Shown here in pieces: positions 1 through 5,657 of a stretch of DNA of 6,415 nt; positions within the stretch are counted from its first letter, which is position 1; each line of letters begins with the position of its first letter. The translations under genes and the position numbers were made by a program. This DNA comes from Clostridiales bacterium (GTDB lineage: Bacteria; Bacillota; Clostridia; Christensenellales; Borkfalkiaceae). The notes beneath the pieces were generated by a model that was given only the letters and a program-made list of their open reading frames with translations, was not told the DNA's origin and did not search any database. The stretch is taken from contig JAJWOJ010000127.1 of NCBI GenBank assembly GCA_021635425.1, positions 1-6,415 of the forward strand. Reading direction: 5' to 3'.

Positions 1-16
1 AAGAAATATCAAAATG

Positions 17-60
17 ACTTATTGAAACACGGAATAAGTTTGAGCTAAATATCTGTGTTT
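17..60 (+). promoter_or_regulatory. Two competing hairpins in the rep leader; candidate double-strand origin or attenuator
   Basis: Two inverted repeats overlap here. ACTTATT (17-23) pairs with AATAAGT (33-39), leaving a 9-nt loop GAAACACGG (24-32). AAACACGGA (25-33) pairs with TCTGTGTTT (52-60) with one G-T wobble. The second hairpin uses the loop and part of the 3' arm of the first, so only one can form at a time. Replication origins of HUH-Rep elements are often hairpins with the nick site in the loop just upstream of rep, so this is a candidate origin. An RNA switch on rep expression is equally possible. No known nick sequence was recognised, and the window starts only 16 bases upstream. 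Confidence 0.35.
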
Positions 61-80
61 AAGGTTCGAGGGGCTAAAAA

Positions 81-1136
81 ATGAAACTTAAACAATACGA
101 AATAGTAACACAACCCGAATATCTTAAAAGTCCGTTACAGGATATTTTAAGAAAATACCGGACAATAAAACAATGGGCTTACATACTCCATGATAAAGAC
201 GCCGACGCTACGCCGCATTTCCATATATACGTTAATTTCGGGAATACGGGCGTAGACAGCAAAGACGTCGCCACATGGTTCGGCATTTCTGAAAACTTTA
301 TCAATAAGATTGAGGGGCGTAAGGTAGATATGTTGCTCTACCTCACGCACGGACAGGAAAGCCAACAACATAAACATCAGTATGATTTTTCGGAAGTCAG
401 GGCGAATTTCGATTTTAAAAGCGAAATCGAACAATCGAAAATCATAGGCGATTTCAAAAAATACTCATACGCTCAACAGCTTGATTATATTCATTCTCTT
501 GCCGTTTCCGAACAGCCGAAATGTTTTGACAGGCTTCAAAAGCTTTGGAAAATGCAATGTCAATGGTTATCTCTTAACGCCGACCGAGATTTAAAAGTAA
601 TATTCGTTACGGGAAAATCGGGGACGGGGAAAACGTATTTCGCACGAAAATATATGCGCGAACACGATTTAGATTATTATGTTTCTTCTTCGTCGAACGA
701 CCCGTTAGACATGTATATGGGGCAAAAAGGAATTATATTCGACGATTTGCGTGATGAAGCGTTTGAATTCCCCGACATATTGAAACTGCTTGATAACAAT
801 ACGGCAACAGCGATGAAAAGTCGATTTTCGAATAAAGTTTTGAACTGCAAGGTGATGATTCTGACATCTTTCATTCCGATCAAGTATTGGTATAAAGCGG
901 TGAGATACAGTTCGGACGGAATAGAACAGCTTTACAGGCGAATCGGCACATATATTCAGATAACCGAGGACGAAATAATCGTTTATGACGGTGTGACGGA
1001 TAAAGGTGATCCGCAAGGCTTAGGAAAGGTTTATATAAACGAAGTAAAAAAGTTAAAAGAAGAAAATATCAGGCAAAAGAAAAGCGTTTTTGAAGATTTC
1101 GACAGTTTTTTGACTTCGAAATCGAACATATTTTAG
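81..1136 (+). CDS. rep: Rolling-circle replication initiator Rep, HUH endonuclease plus SF3 helicase (CRESS-like plasmid type)
   Basis: This 351-aa protein should nick the replication origin, stay covalently attached through a tyrosine, and unwind DNA for rolling-circle replication in the cytoplasm. The HUH motif is P45-H46-F47-H48. The likely catalytic tyrosine is Y87 in the YLTH motif (87-90), a form typical of Gram-positive plasmid Reps of the Rep_2/pMV158 kind. A superfamily 3 helicase follows: Walker A GKSGTGKT (178-185), Walker B IIFDD (218-222), a motif C-like strand VMILTSF (258-264), and an arginine-finger-like QLYRRI (283-288). Motif C usually ends in Asn; here that position is Phe. 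This pairing is known from bacterial CRESS-like plasmids and is related to the Reps of eukaryotic CRESS-DNA viruses. The start is supported by GAGGGG (68-73), 7 nt upstream. The stop is TAG. The charged C-terminal tail (about 305-351) has no recognised domain. The gene looks intact. Confidence 0.93.
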   Translation: MKLKQYEIVTQPEYLKSPLQDILRKYRTIKQWAYILHDKDADATPHFHIYVNFGNTGVDSKDVATWFGISENFINKIEGRKVDMLLYLTHGQESQQHKHQYDFSEVRANFDFKSEIEQSKIIGDFKKYSYAQQLDYIHSLAVSEQPKCFDRLQKLWKMQCQWLSLNADRDLKVIFVTGKSGTGKTYFARKYMREHDLDYYVSSSSNDPLDMYMGQKGIIFDDLRDEAFEFPDILKLLDNNTATAMKSRFSNKVLNCKVMILTSFIPIKYWYKAVRYSSDGIEQLYRRIGTYIQITEDEIIVYDGVTDKGDPQGLGKVYINEVKKLKEENIRQKKSVFEDFDSFLTSKSNIF

Positions 1137-1143
1137 GTTTTTG

Positions 1144-1165
1144 CGAAACATGTCGCGACGTTTCG
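1144..1165. repeat. 20-bp perfect palindrome interrupted by two bases, just after rep
   Basis: CGAAAC (1144-1149), then AT (1150-1151), then GTCGCGACGTTTCG (1152-1165). Without the AT, the remaining 20 bases are an exact palindrome. As a hairpin it gives CGAAAC/GTTTCG plus GT/AC closing a CGCG loop, with AT bulged. It is followed by TATAAAT rather than a T-run, so it is a poor intrinsic terminator for rep. It also lies between a TTGCGA (1141-1146) and a TATAAA (1166-1171) 19 nt apart, so it could be an operator within a weak promoter for the next ORF. A replication or recombination site is another option. Confidence 0.45.
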
Positions 1166-1216
1166 TATAAATATCATTAAGTCGCTCCCATAGGCTTACA
1201 GGGAAAAGGAAGCAAA

Positions 1217-1414
1217 ACGTCAAAAAATAAATGGCATAAAAATCGGTTTGCAGGTGCAGACGGAATATATTCCACTAAAAAGTTTTATGTTCGTGAAGAT
1301 GTTTCGAGTGGTAAAAACGGCAGAACATTATACTCAAAGCGATATATAAAAAAGTCTCCTAAAGCTACAAAAGAAGTCGCGGAGATTATGGGGTATATTC
1401 CCGGTAGAAGATAA
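1217..1414 (+). CDS. Small basic protein (65 aa), apparent ACG start
   Basis: The open frame runs from 1181 to the TAA at 1412-1414 and contains no usable ATG, GTG or TTG near its 5' end (the only ATG, at 1388, is close to the stop). The best start is ACG at 1217, 6 nt after AGGA within AGGAAG (1207-1212), giving (M)SKNKWHKNRFAGADG at the N-terminus. This resembles the openings of the other small basic proteins here (MSRRKHY, MSTVNYS). The product is rich in Lys and Arg with a GKNGRTLYSKR stretch (about residues 33-43) and ends in PGRR, so nucleic-acid binding is plausible but not shown. One transition would turn an ATG into this ACG. The gene may therefore be silenced, weakly translated from a non-standard start, or affected by a sequencing error. 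It follows rep by 80 nt. No family was recognised. Confidence 0.55.
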   Translation, partial: TSKNKWHKNRFAGADGIYSTKKFYVREDVSSGKNGRTLYSKRYIKKSPKATKEVAEIMGYIPGRR

Positions 1415-1442
1415 AAATAACCGTCCGATAGTTCGGACGGTT
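1411..1442 (-). terminator. Intrinsic terminator of the first minus-strand RNA
   Basis: AACCGTCCGA (1419-1428) pairs perfectly over 10 bp with TCGGACGGTT (1433-1442) around a 4-base loop. Read on the minus strand, the stem is followed by TTATTTTTAT, a good U-tract. Read on the plus strand it is followed by TCGGAAAG, so it should terminate mainly minus-strand transcription. Confidence 0.75.
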
Positions 1443-1526
1443 TCGGAAAGTCTACACTAAAAGCCAGGTGTTCTTTCCCGTCAACGCGGAAATCCCGTTG
1501 CTTCCCCTTTTGGGGGCTGATGGCTT
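1412..1526 (-). ncRNA. Predicted structured small RNA 1 (about 115 nt)
   Basis: A near-consensus promoter lies directly upstream on the minus strand and a hairpin plus U-tract ends it. The predicted RNA begins AAGCCA (1526-1521), which pairs with UGGCUU (1466-1461) to close a domain. Inside are a CCCC-AAAA-GGGG hairpin (1515-1504) and a hairpin pairing CAACG with CGUUG plus GG with CC around AUUU, with one bulged G (1500-1482). A linker and the terminator hairpin follow. No open reading frame of note lies in it. The RNA ends at the stop codon of the 65-codon ORF and starts just in front of the gene at 1553. I could not assign it to a known RNA family. It may be a regulatory RNA or a primer for complementary-strand synthesis. 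Confidence 0.65.
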
Positions 1527-1530
1527 AATA

Positions 1531-1559
1531 ATTGTATCACAGGTAAAAAAATATGTCAA
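1531..1559 (-). promoter_or_regulatory. Near-consensus sigma-70/A promoter of small RNA 1
   Basis: On the minus strand the -35 box is TTGACA (1559-1554, a perfect match), the spacer is exactly 17 nt (1553-1537), and the -10 box is TACAAT (1536-1531, 5 of 6). A start at 1526-1524 would be 5-7 nt downstream. The -35 box overlaps the ATG of the + strand gene at 1553. Confidence 0.8.
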
Positions 1560-1879
1560 CTGTAAATTACAGTCTAAAAAATAAAGGTGTTAGACTTATT
1601 TCAGCCGATAAAGCATGGACAACGGGGAAAAACGGTAAACGTCGTTTAAACCCTAAATACAGGTTTATCGGTAAAATTCAAACATCGATGCCGAATTTCG
1701 TTGTAACTGCCGACGATCGAAAAAAGCCGCAATATCGCGGCAACACATATGACCTAAACGTAACGGCAAAAAAACAGCTTATTGAACATTTTTACAATGA
1801 GAACGGTAAACGAAACAAGCGAACTGTGGCATATTTCGGCATCGAAAAACAAACAAAAAGTAAAAAAATAACGAGGTAA
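1553..1879 (+). CDS. Small basic protein (108 aa), unknown function
   Basis: A highly basic protein, with Lys/Arg clusters throughout (GKNGKRR at 25-31, NGKRNKR at 84-90, KQTKSKKITR at the C-terminus). There is no signal peptide or membrane segment, so it should be cytoplasmic. The composition suggests binding to nucleic acid, for example coating ssDNA or helping Rep, but no fold or motif was recognised. The start at 1553 has an AGG (1541-1543) 9 nt upstream, which is only moderate. The last codons carry the Shine-Dalgarno of the next gene (GAGG at 1873-1876), and that gene starts 4 nt after this stop, so the two are probably co-transcribed and translationally coupled. Its ATG overlaps the -35 box of the minus-strand RNA promoter. 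Confidence 0.8.
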   Translation: MSTVNYSLKNKGVRLISADKAWTTGKNGKRRLNPKYRFIGKIQTSMPNFVVTADDRKKPQYRGNTYDLNVTAKKQLIEHFYNENGKRNKRTVAYFGIEKQTKSKKITR

Positions 1880-1883
1880 AAAA

Positions 1884-2354
1884 ATGTCAAAGAAAACAAA
1901 GAAATTTTTAACTGCACTGCTTTGCGTAGTACTTTCCGTAGCAACGATAGGTCTTGCCGTTAAGGTCAGCAAATTGCAGAAAACAAAGGAACTCGGCGCG
2001 GCGGCTTATTCTATAGGAACGCTTAACGCCGAAGACGGCAAGGAAGCAAAGAGCGATTACGCTTTAAGAACAGGCTATCAGGAAGCCGTTAAGTTCGATA
2101 AAATCGTTATCGGAAAAGATGCGAAAATAACGTATCAGGTATTCTATTTCGATACAGATAAAAACTTTATCGGAAAGTCTGAAGCTTTGGCGGTCGACAT
2201 GGAAGAACTTCCGACAACGCAGACTGTCGGAAGCGACAAAAAAGATGTTAAGTATTACAGAGTTGTAATACTCGTTCCCGAAACGGAAACGAAAGTATCG
2301 CTTCTTAATAAAGGCGATTACGCTAAGCAGCTTACCGTAACCATAAAAAAATAA
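1884..2354 (+). CDS. Membrane-anchored extracellular protein (156 aa), unknown function
   Basis: The N-terminus is basic (KKTKK, residues 3-7), followed by one hydrophobic segment at about 8-27. There is no clear signal-peptidase site, so it is probably an N-terminally anchored protein with its C-terminal domain outside. Residues about 38-156 are rich in short beta-strand patterns (KITYQVFYFD at 81-90, YYRVVILVPE at 124-133, QLTVTIKK at the end), consistent with a beta-sandwich. I have an impression of similar domains in gut Firmicutes prophage and RCR-element proteins but cannot verify it. The start is fixed by GAGG (1873-1876), 7 nt upstream. A strong intrinsic terminator follows 15 nt after the stop, so this gene may be the end of a highly expressed unit. 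Confidence 0.82.
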   Translation: MSKKTKKFLTALLCVVLSVATIGLAVKVSKLQKTKELGAAAYSIGTLNAEDGKEAKSDYALRTGYQEAVKFDKIVIGKDAKITYQVFYFDTDKNFIGKSEALAVDMEELPTTQTVGSDKKDVKYYRVVILVPETETKVSLLNKGDYAKQLTVTIKK

Positions 2355-2369
2355 AATAAATCAAGGCGG

Positions 2370-2408
2370 AAAGTCCGTGACCGTGAAAAAACGGCGCGGA
2401 CTTTTTTA
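2370..2408 (+). terminator. Intrinsic terminator after the 156-aa gene
   Basis: AAAGTCCG (2370-2377) pairs with CGGACTTT (2397-2404), and CCG (2381-2383) with CGG (2392-2394) extends the arm. The stem is followed by further T residues, giving a run of six (2402-2407). It falls between two + strand genes only 67 nt apart, so it probably reduces rather than fully blocks expression of the genes downstream. Confidence 0.85.
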
Positions 2409-2421
2409 TAGGTAAAATTGT

Positions 2422-3360
2422 ATGAAAAAACTTTTGATATTTATAATGACGGTATTCGTCGGAGTCGGCGCGGTGGGCTTTATAAGTCAGGTTGTAAAAA
2501 ACGAAAAAGACAATGAAGCCGAAAAAAATACGCTCAACCGAATTGTTGAATTAACCGACGAAAACGGTACGCTCAACGAAAAACAGGTAAATCTGCTTTC
2601 GAGCGGCGCGGACATCACTTACGACTCTGATGTATATCGTTTATCGAAAGTCGGCGACGAAAAGATCTACGAACATACCGACGGCGAAAACATTTTTCTT
2701 ACGAAGTACATCGGCGTCGACACTGAAAAGCGCACCTTCAGAACGTGGGAAAAGCTTAACAACGACGTCGTGACGAAAGCTCTGATGAATAGCGCGCTGA
2801 CAGAGAAAGATTCCGCACTTAAGGAAACTTTGAAAGAATACGTGACGGACGATCAGATGACGAAGATTCTCGCGGACTACGAGAAAGGCGCGGATCTTAC
2901 GGAAACATTGAAAAAATACGTCACCGAAGAGAAAGTAAACGCTATTTTGTCGGGCTATTATACGAAAAAAGAGACGCAGAATTTTATAAATCAAGCTCTG
3001 TTATCTTACGTTAAAAAGTCCGACGGGAAAGACATGGTTGTAAAAAAAGCTCTCAACCCCGGCGAACAGCTGATATTCGAAGCTCATTCTATGTATGTTG
3101 TACAATGTTACGACAGCTCGACTAACCTTGCGGACTTTACAATTCTCGGCGGAGGTAAAAACGGCGATAAAGGTCGATTGGCTATGGTATTCATAGGCGA
3201 TAAGGTCAACAACACGACTTTGCATTCTTTAATGATTTATCAGACGGGTTCTATAAATATTTCAAATTTAGCAGGTACGTCGGGTGCATCTTACGGAATT
3301 AAACCGTCAAACAATTCTTGCCGTCTTAGTTATTATAAAATCGGCGGGCAAGTTCTTTAA
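2422..3360 (+). CDS. Membrane-anchored protein with phage-fibre-like repeats (312 aa)
   Basis: The N-terminus has a hydrophobic segment (about 4-25) after MKK, acting as signal peptide or anchor; no convincing AxA cleavage site is seen. A charged, helical region follows (about 26-60). Residues about 134-197 hold three similar units built on YVT/YYT starts: LKEYVTDDQMTKILADY (137-153), LKKYVTEEKVNAILSGY (163-179) and YYTKKETQNFINQALLSYV (179-197). Such short helical YxT repeats are typical of trimeric stalks in phage tail fibres. The C-terminal part (about 200-312) is beta-rich with GGGKNGDKGR (243-252) and could be a receptor-binding head. The inferred role is attachment or surface display. 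The start is supported by AGG (2410-2412), 9 nt upstream. The next gene begins 15 nt after the stop, with its own GGGAG site. Confidence 0.82.
   Translation: MKKLLIFIMTVFVGVGAVGFISQVVKNEKDNEAEKNTLNRIVELTDENGTLNEKQVNLLSSGADITYDSDVYRLSKVGDEKIYEHTDGENIFLTKYIGVDTEKRTFRTWEKLNNDVVTKALMNSALTEKDSALKETLKEYVTDDQMTKILADYEKGADLTETLKKYVTEEKVNAILSGYYTKKETQNFINQALLSYVKKSDGKDMVVKKALNPGEQLIFEAHSMYVVQCYDSSTNLADFTILGGGKNGDKGRLAMVFIGDKVNNTTLHSLMIYQTGSINISNLAGTSGASYGIKPSNNSCRLSYYKIGGQVL
2823..2927 (+). repeat. Direct repeat inside the fibre-like gene, 78-bp period
   Basis: Two 27-bp copies (2823-2849 and 2901-2927) match at 23 of 27 positions, exactly 26 codons apart and in frame. They encode ETLKEYVTD and ETLKKYVTE. 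Three of the four differences alter little in the protein, so this is probably an old tandem duplication kept as a protein repeat. Confidence 0.75.
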
Positions 3361-3375
3361 ACGGGAGAAAGCGTT

Positions 3376-4176
3376 ATGAATAATTTAACGATAAAAAAAC
3401 ACATCATTTTGATAACATTAGCGGTTATATCTGCAATTTTCGTTATTTTCGGGATAGGCTGTTTTTCATATTCGGCAAAAGCAGCAACTTCCGAATCTTC
3501 ACCTGTTCCTAAAGCTTCCGATTACGACTTTAAAGCCATATCGGGGGCAAGAATAGATTTGCAATCTTTAGATGATTACGATATTTATTCTACAATTATC
3601 GGTTTTTCGGTTTCTATATCTAACGCAAAATATAATAGCGGTGAAATGGAAATAAAAGCTTGTTTAGTCGATACTTCTAAGAAAATTTCCATTGAGAATA
3701 TGGTCTTCGGAATTTGTAGTTCTGACAGCACGCAACACGTTAGCGGAGACAATCTTGTCAGAACATTTAAATTTTCAATATCTAAGTCAAATTATAATAC
3801 AAAATATCGTTGTATTTTTGTTTTATATATTCCGGGCGACGGCGGTGATTACCAAACCGTTTTAGCAGACTATTCGGGAGTGGATACAGATCGTTCTGTT
3901 TATAGCGTTGCAAAAGCTGTTCTTTCCGATCCGAATTCCGACGTCAGCGAATTATATAAAGAAAAATTGCAGGAAATTGTAGATGAGGGCGCAAAAATCG
4001 AAGAGGAAAACAAAAGACAAGAACAAATCGACAGTACGATTAAAGATTTCAAGGACTACGGACAAGCTCTCGTAAGCGATAACGATTTTCGAAAAGTAAT
4101 ATCTGTTATCGGCGGGGTATTTCTTGTCGTTTTGTTTTTCTCTTTTCTTTCGGTTCTTATGGGGCTAAGAAAATAA
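3376..4176 (+). CDS. Secreted protein with C-terminal membrane anchor (266 aa)
   Basis: A signal peptide spans residues 1-36, with a long hydrophobic core (about 9-30) and a likely signal-peptidase I site after AKA (34-36). The external part (37-185) is Ser/Asp-rich and strand-like. A charged, probably coiled-coil stretch follows (about 193-232, EENKRQEQ at 209-216), then one transmembrane segment (about 241-263) and a short basic tail (GLRK). This type I layout, an exported head and stalk held by a C-terminal anchor, is like phage adsorption or minor coat proteins of filamentous phages and like cell-surface proteins; homology to either is not shown. The start has GGGAG (3363-3367), 8 nt upstream. 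The stop is 12 nt before the next start, so the genes are almost certainly co-transcribed. This gene is visibly more AT-rich than the 312-aa gene before it. Confidence 0.85.
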   Translation: MNNLTIKKHIILITLAVISAIFVIFGIGCFSYSAKAATSESSPVPKASDYDFKAISGARIDLQSLDDYDIYSTIIGFSVSISNAKYNSGEMEIKACLVDTSKKISIENMVFGICSSDSTQHVSGDNLVRTFKFSISKSNYNTKYRCIFVLYIPGDGGDYQTVLADYSGVDTDRSVYSVAKAVLSDPNSDVSELYKEKLQEIVDEGAKIEEENKRQEQIDSTIKDFKDYGQALVSDNDFRKVISVIGGVFLVVLFFSFLSVLMGLRK

Positions 4177-4188
4177 AGGCGGTGAGAA

Positions 4189-5625
4189 ATGAACAGAATT
4201 TTAACTAAGATTATCACCGCCGTGTTTTCGGCGATCCTTACGGTTGTTTCCATGTCGGTAATTTTTCCGACAGCGTATGCCGCCGATAGCGAAAAAAAAG
4301 AATACTCTTTCGTATCAGATGACCTTGGGAAAGATTCATCGTTCGATGTTTCGTATTATCCCGAGAAAGCCGACGATTATTCTTTGAGTGTGATTCAGCT
4401 TGCGGAAAGCGAAGATAAAGAATTGTTCGTTTATGTATATCAGCCGAGCGGCGAGGAAAAGAATCTCCGTGCAACGTCTATAAATATTTCGAGAAAATCA
4501 TATACGGATTTAAATCCGTCAAATTATTTTCTTGAATATGTAAATTCAAGCGGCACGTTATTTAAGTATATTGTAAAGAATTTTACGGTAAACTCCGACC
4601 CTGCTCGTTTTTATGCCATACCGTCTATATTCCGCGCATGGAATAAAGATTTAGGCGATAAAGAAGCCGTACATAACAACACGGTTGATGAAGTTGCTTT
4701 TCCCGTTGAAAGAGAATGGAATTTCTCAAGCATAAACGGAAAGCCGTATTGCGGCGTAACGGAATTCGAAACAATTGTAATCGAAAATAAGTTCGTCGGA
4801 TTTGTAAGATATCCTAACGGAACGAACTTGTTTCCGATTTCAGAAAAAGTCGATTCTCATTTTGTAGCATTTTCGACCGATAAATCTATAGACAGACTTC
4901 TCGAAGCAAAAGTTTCATTTATGACGTCCGAATATGATTATACGGCACAGCCTTTGGCTTCTCCATCGGAAACGTGGAGTACCCCTCAATCACATGAAAA
5001 GACATTGAGTTATGATGATGAGGTTACCGCTTCCGGCAACGGTCTTTTTGCCGCAACATTTAAGTGGAATAGAATTCAGACCGTTTCGGACTTTCTGAAA
5101 GGCGAAAAATCCGAAAACATTTATTCGGGCTTTTTAATAAATGTTTCAAAGGGGACAACATTAAGCTCTGAAGACAAGGCAAAACTTAGCGGTATGAAAT
5201 GGGTTCTGCGCTTTTACGAGTCTACTTATGATTTTTGGACTTCGGCGGGAACCACATCGAGAAGCATGACGGGTGTAAGCGCGGTGACTATCTTAAAGCT
5301 TAAGTATGTATATCAAGGTGTCACTTACAACCTCGGCGTTATCGACAATAAGCAAACGGGTGAAAGAGACTCTGACGGGCTTCCCAAACCGATCGAACCT
5401 ATAGAATCTATTATTGTCGAGGGTGGGGGGTGTGCGGCAGGAATCGGCAAAATTTTAGCCATAATGTCAGGGTTATTGTTTTTTGCGATTTTGCTTCCGT
5501 TTGTTCCTATGCTTATTCAATGCGTAACCTTTATCGTTTCGTTTCCGTTAAAGCTAATCAATAAAAAACGAGAACAGAACGCAACAAACAATAAACCTAA
5601 AATGAGAAAGGAAGGTAAAAAATGA
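4189..5625 (+). CDS. Large secreted, membrane-anchored protein with GGGC motif (478 aa)
   Basis: The signal peptide ends at AYA (29-31), followed by ADSEKKEYSF. The exported part (32-405) has many short beta-strand patterns and no recognised enzyme motif. Near the C-terminus, EGGGCAAGIG (411-420) leads into a long hydrophobic stretch (about 421-456), enough for one long or two short membrane segments. A very basic tail follows (NKKREQN, then KMRKEGKK). A Gly-rich motif with Cys directly before a membrane segment recalls C-terminal surface-sorting tails in some bacteria, but the match is not established. The N-terminal mature region is clearly paralogous to the gene starting at 6165. The start is supported by GGTGAG 4-5 nt upstream. 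Its TGA stop overlaps the ATG of a 10-codon minicistron. Likely a surface or virion component; an actual function cannot be given. Confidence 0.87.
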   Translation: MNRILTKIITAVFSAILTVVSMSVIFPTAYAADSEKKEYSFVSDDLGKDSSFDVSYYPEKADDYSLSVIQLAESEDKELFVYVYQPSGEEKNLRATSINISRKSYTDLNPSNYFLEYVNSSGTLFKYIVKNFTVNSDPARFYAIPSIFRAWNKDLGDKEAVHNNTVDEVAFPVEREWNFSSINGKPYCGVTEFETIVIENKFVGFVRYPNGTNLFPISEKVDSHFVAFSTDKSIDRLLEAKVSFMTSEYDYTAQPLASPSETWSTPQSHEKTLSYDDEVTASGNGLFAATFKWNRIQTVSDFLKGEKSENIYSGFLINVSKGTTLSSEDKAKLSGMKWVLRFYESTYDFWTSAGTTSRSMTGVSAVTILKLKYVYQGVTYNLGVIDNKQTGERDSDGLPKPIEPIESIIVEGGGCAAGIGKILAIMSGLLFFAILLPFVPMLIQCVTFIVSFPLKLINKKREQNATNNKPKMRKEGKK

Positions 5626-5654
5626 CAACGGAAATACCCTATAAGGCGAAGTGA
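5622..5654 (+). CDS. Ten-codon minicistron (MTTEIPYKAK) in frame with the next gene
   Basis: ATG at 5622 overlaps the stop of the 478-aa gene (ATGA) and follows the good Shine-Dalgarno AAAGGAAGG. It encodes MTTEIPYKAK and ends at TGA (5652-5654), only 3 nt before the ATG of the 117-aa gene and in the same frame. It could deliver ribosomes to the next gene by reinitiation, since that ATG has a poor site of its own. Or it could be the remains of a longer N-terminus cut by a stop codon. Expression is not proven. Confidence 0.4.
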   Translation: MTTEIPYKAK

Positions 5655-5657
5655 ATT

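Noticed and set aside
22..51. Promoter for rep, TTGAAA followed by TAAATA
   Set aside because: The -10 matches only about half the consensus and overlaps the hairpins; too weak to list as a feature.
147..434. Minus-strand open frame inside rep (and similar ones at 677-1016, 2641-3225, 4056-4474, 5693-5920)
   Set aside because: They lie antisense to well-supported genes, have no convincing ribosome binding sites, and their translations show no domain or signal pattern.
1137..1180. dif-like XerCD site as used by integrating filamentous phages
   Set aside because: No resemblance to Firmicutes dif arms. The palindrome is GC-rich at its centre and lacks the 11-6-11 arrangement.
5423..5432. G-run in the 478-aa gene as a phase-variation or slippage site
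   Set aside because: The run is only six G long and the frame stays open through it. It simply encodes part of the Gly-Gly-Gly motif.
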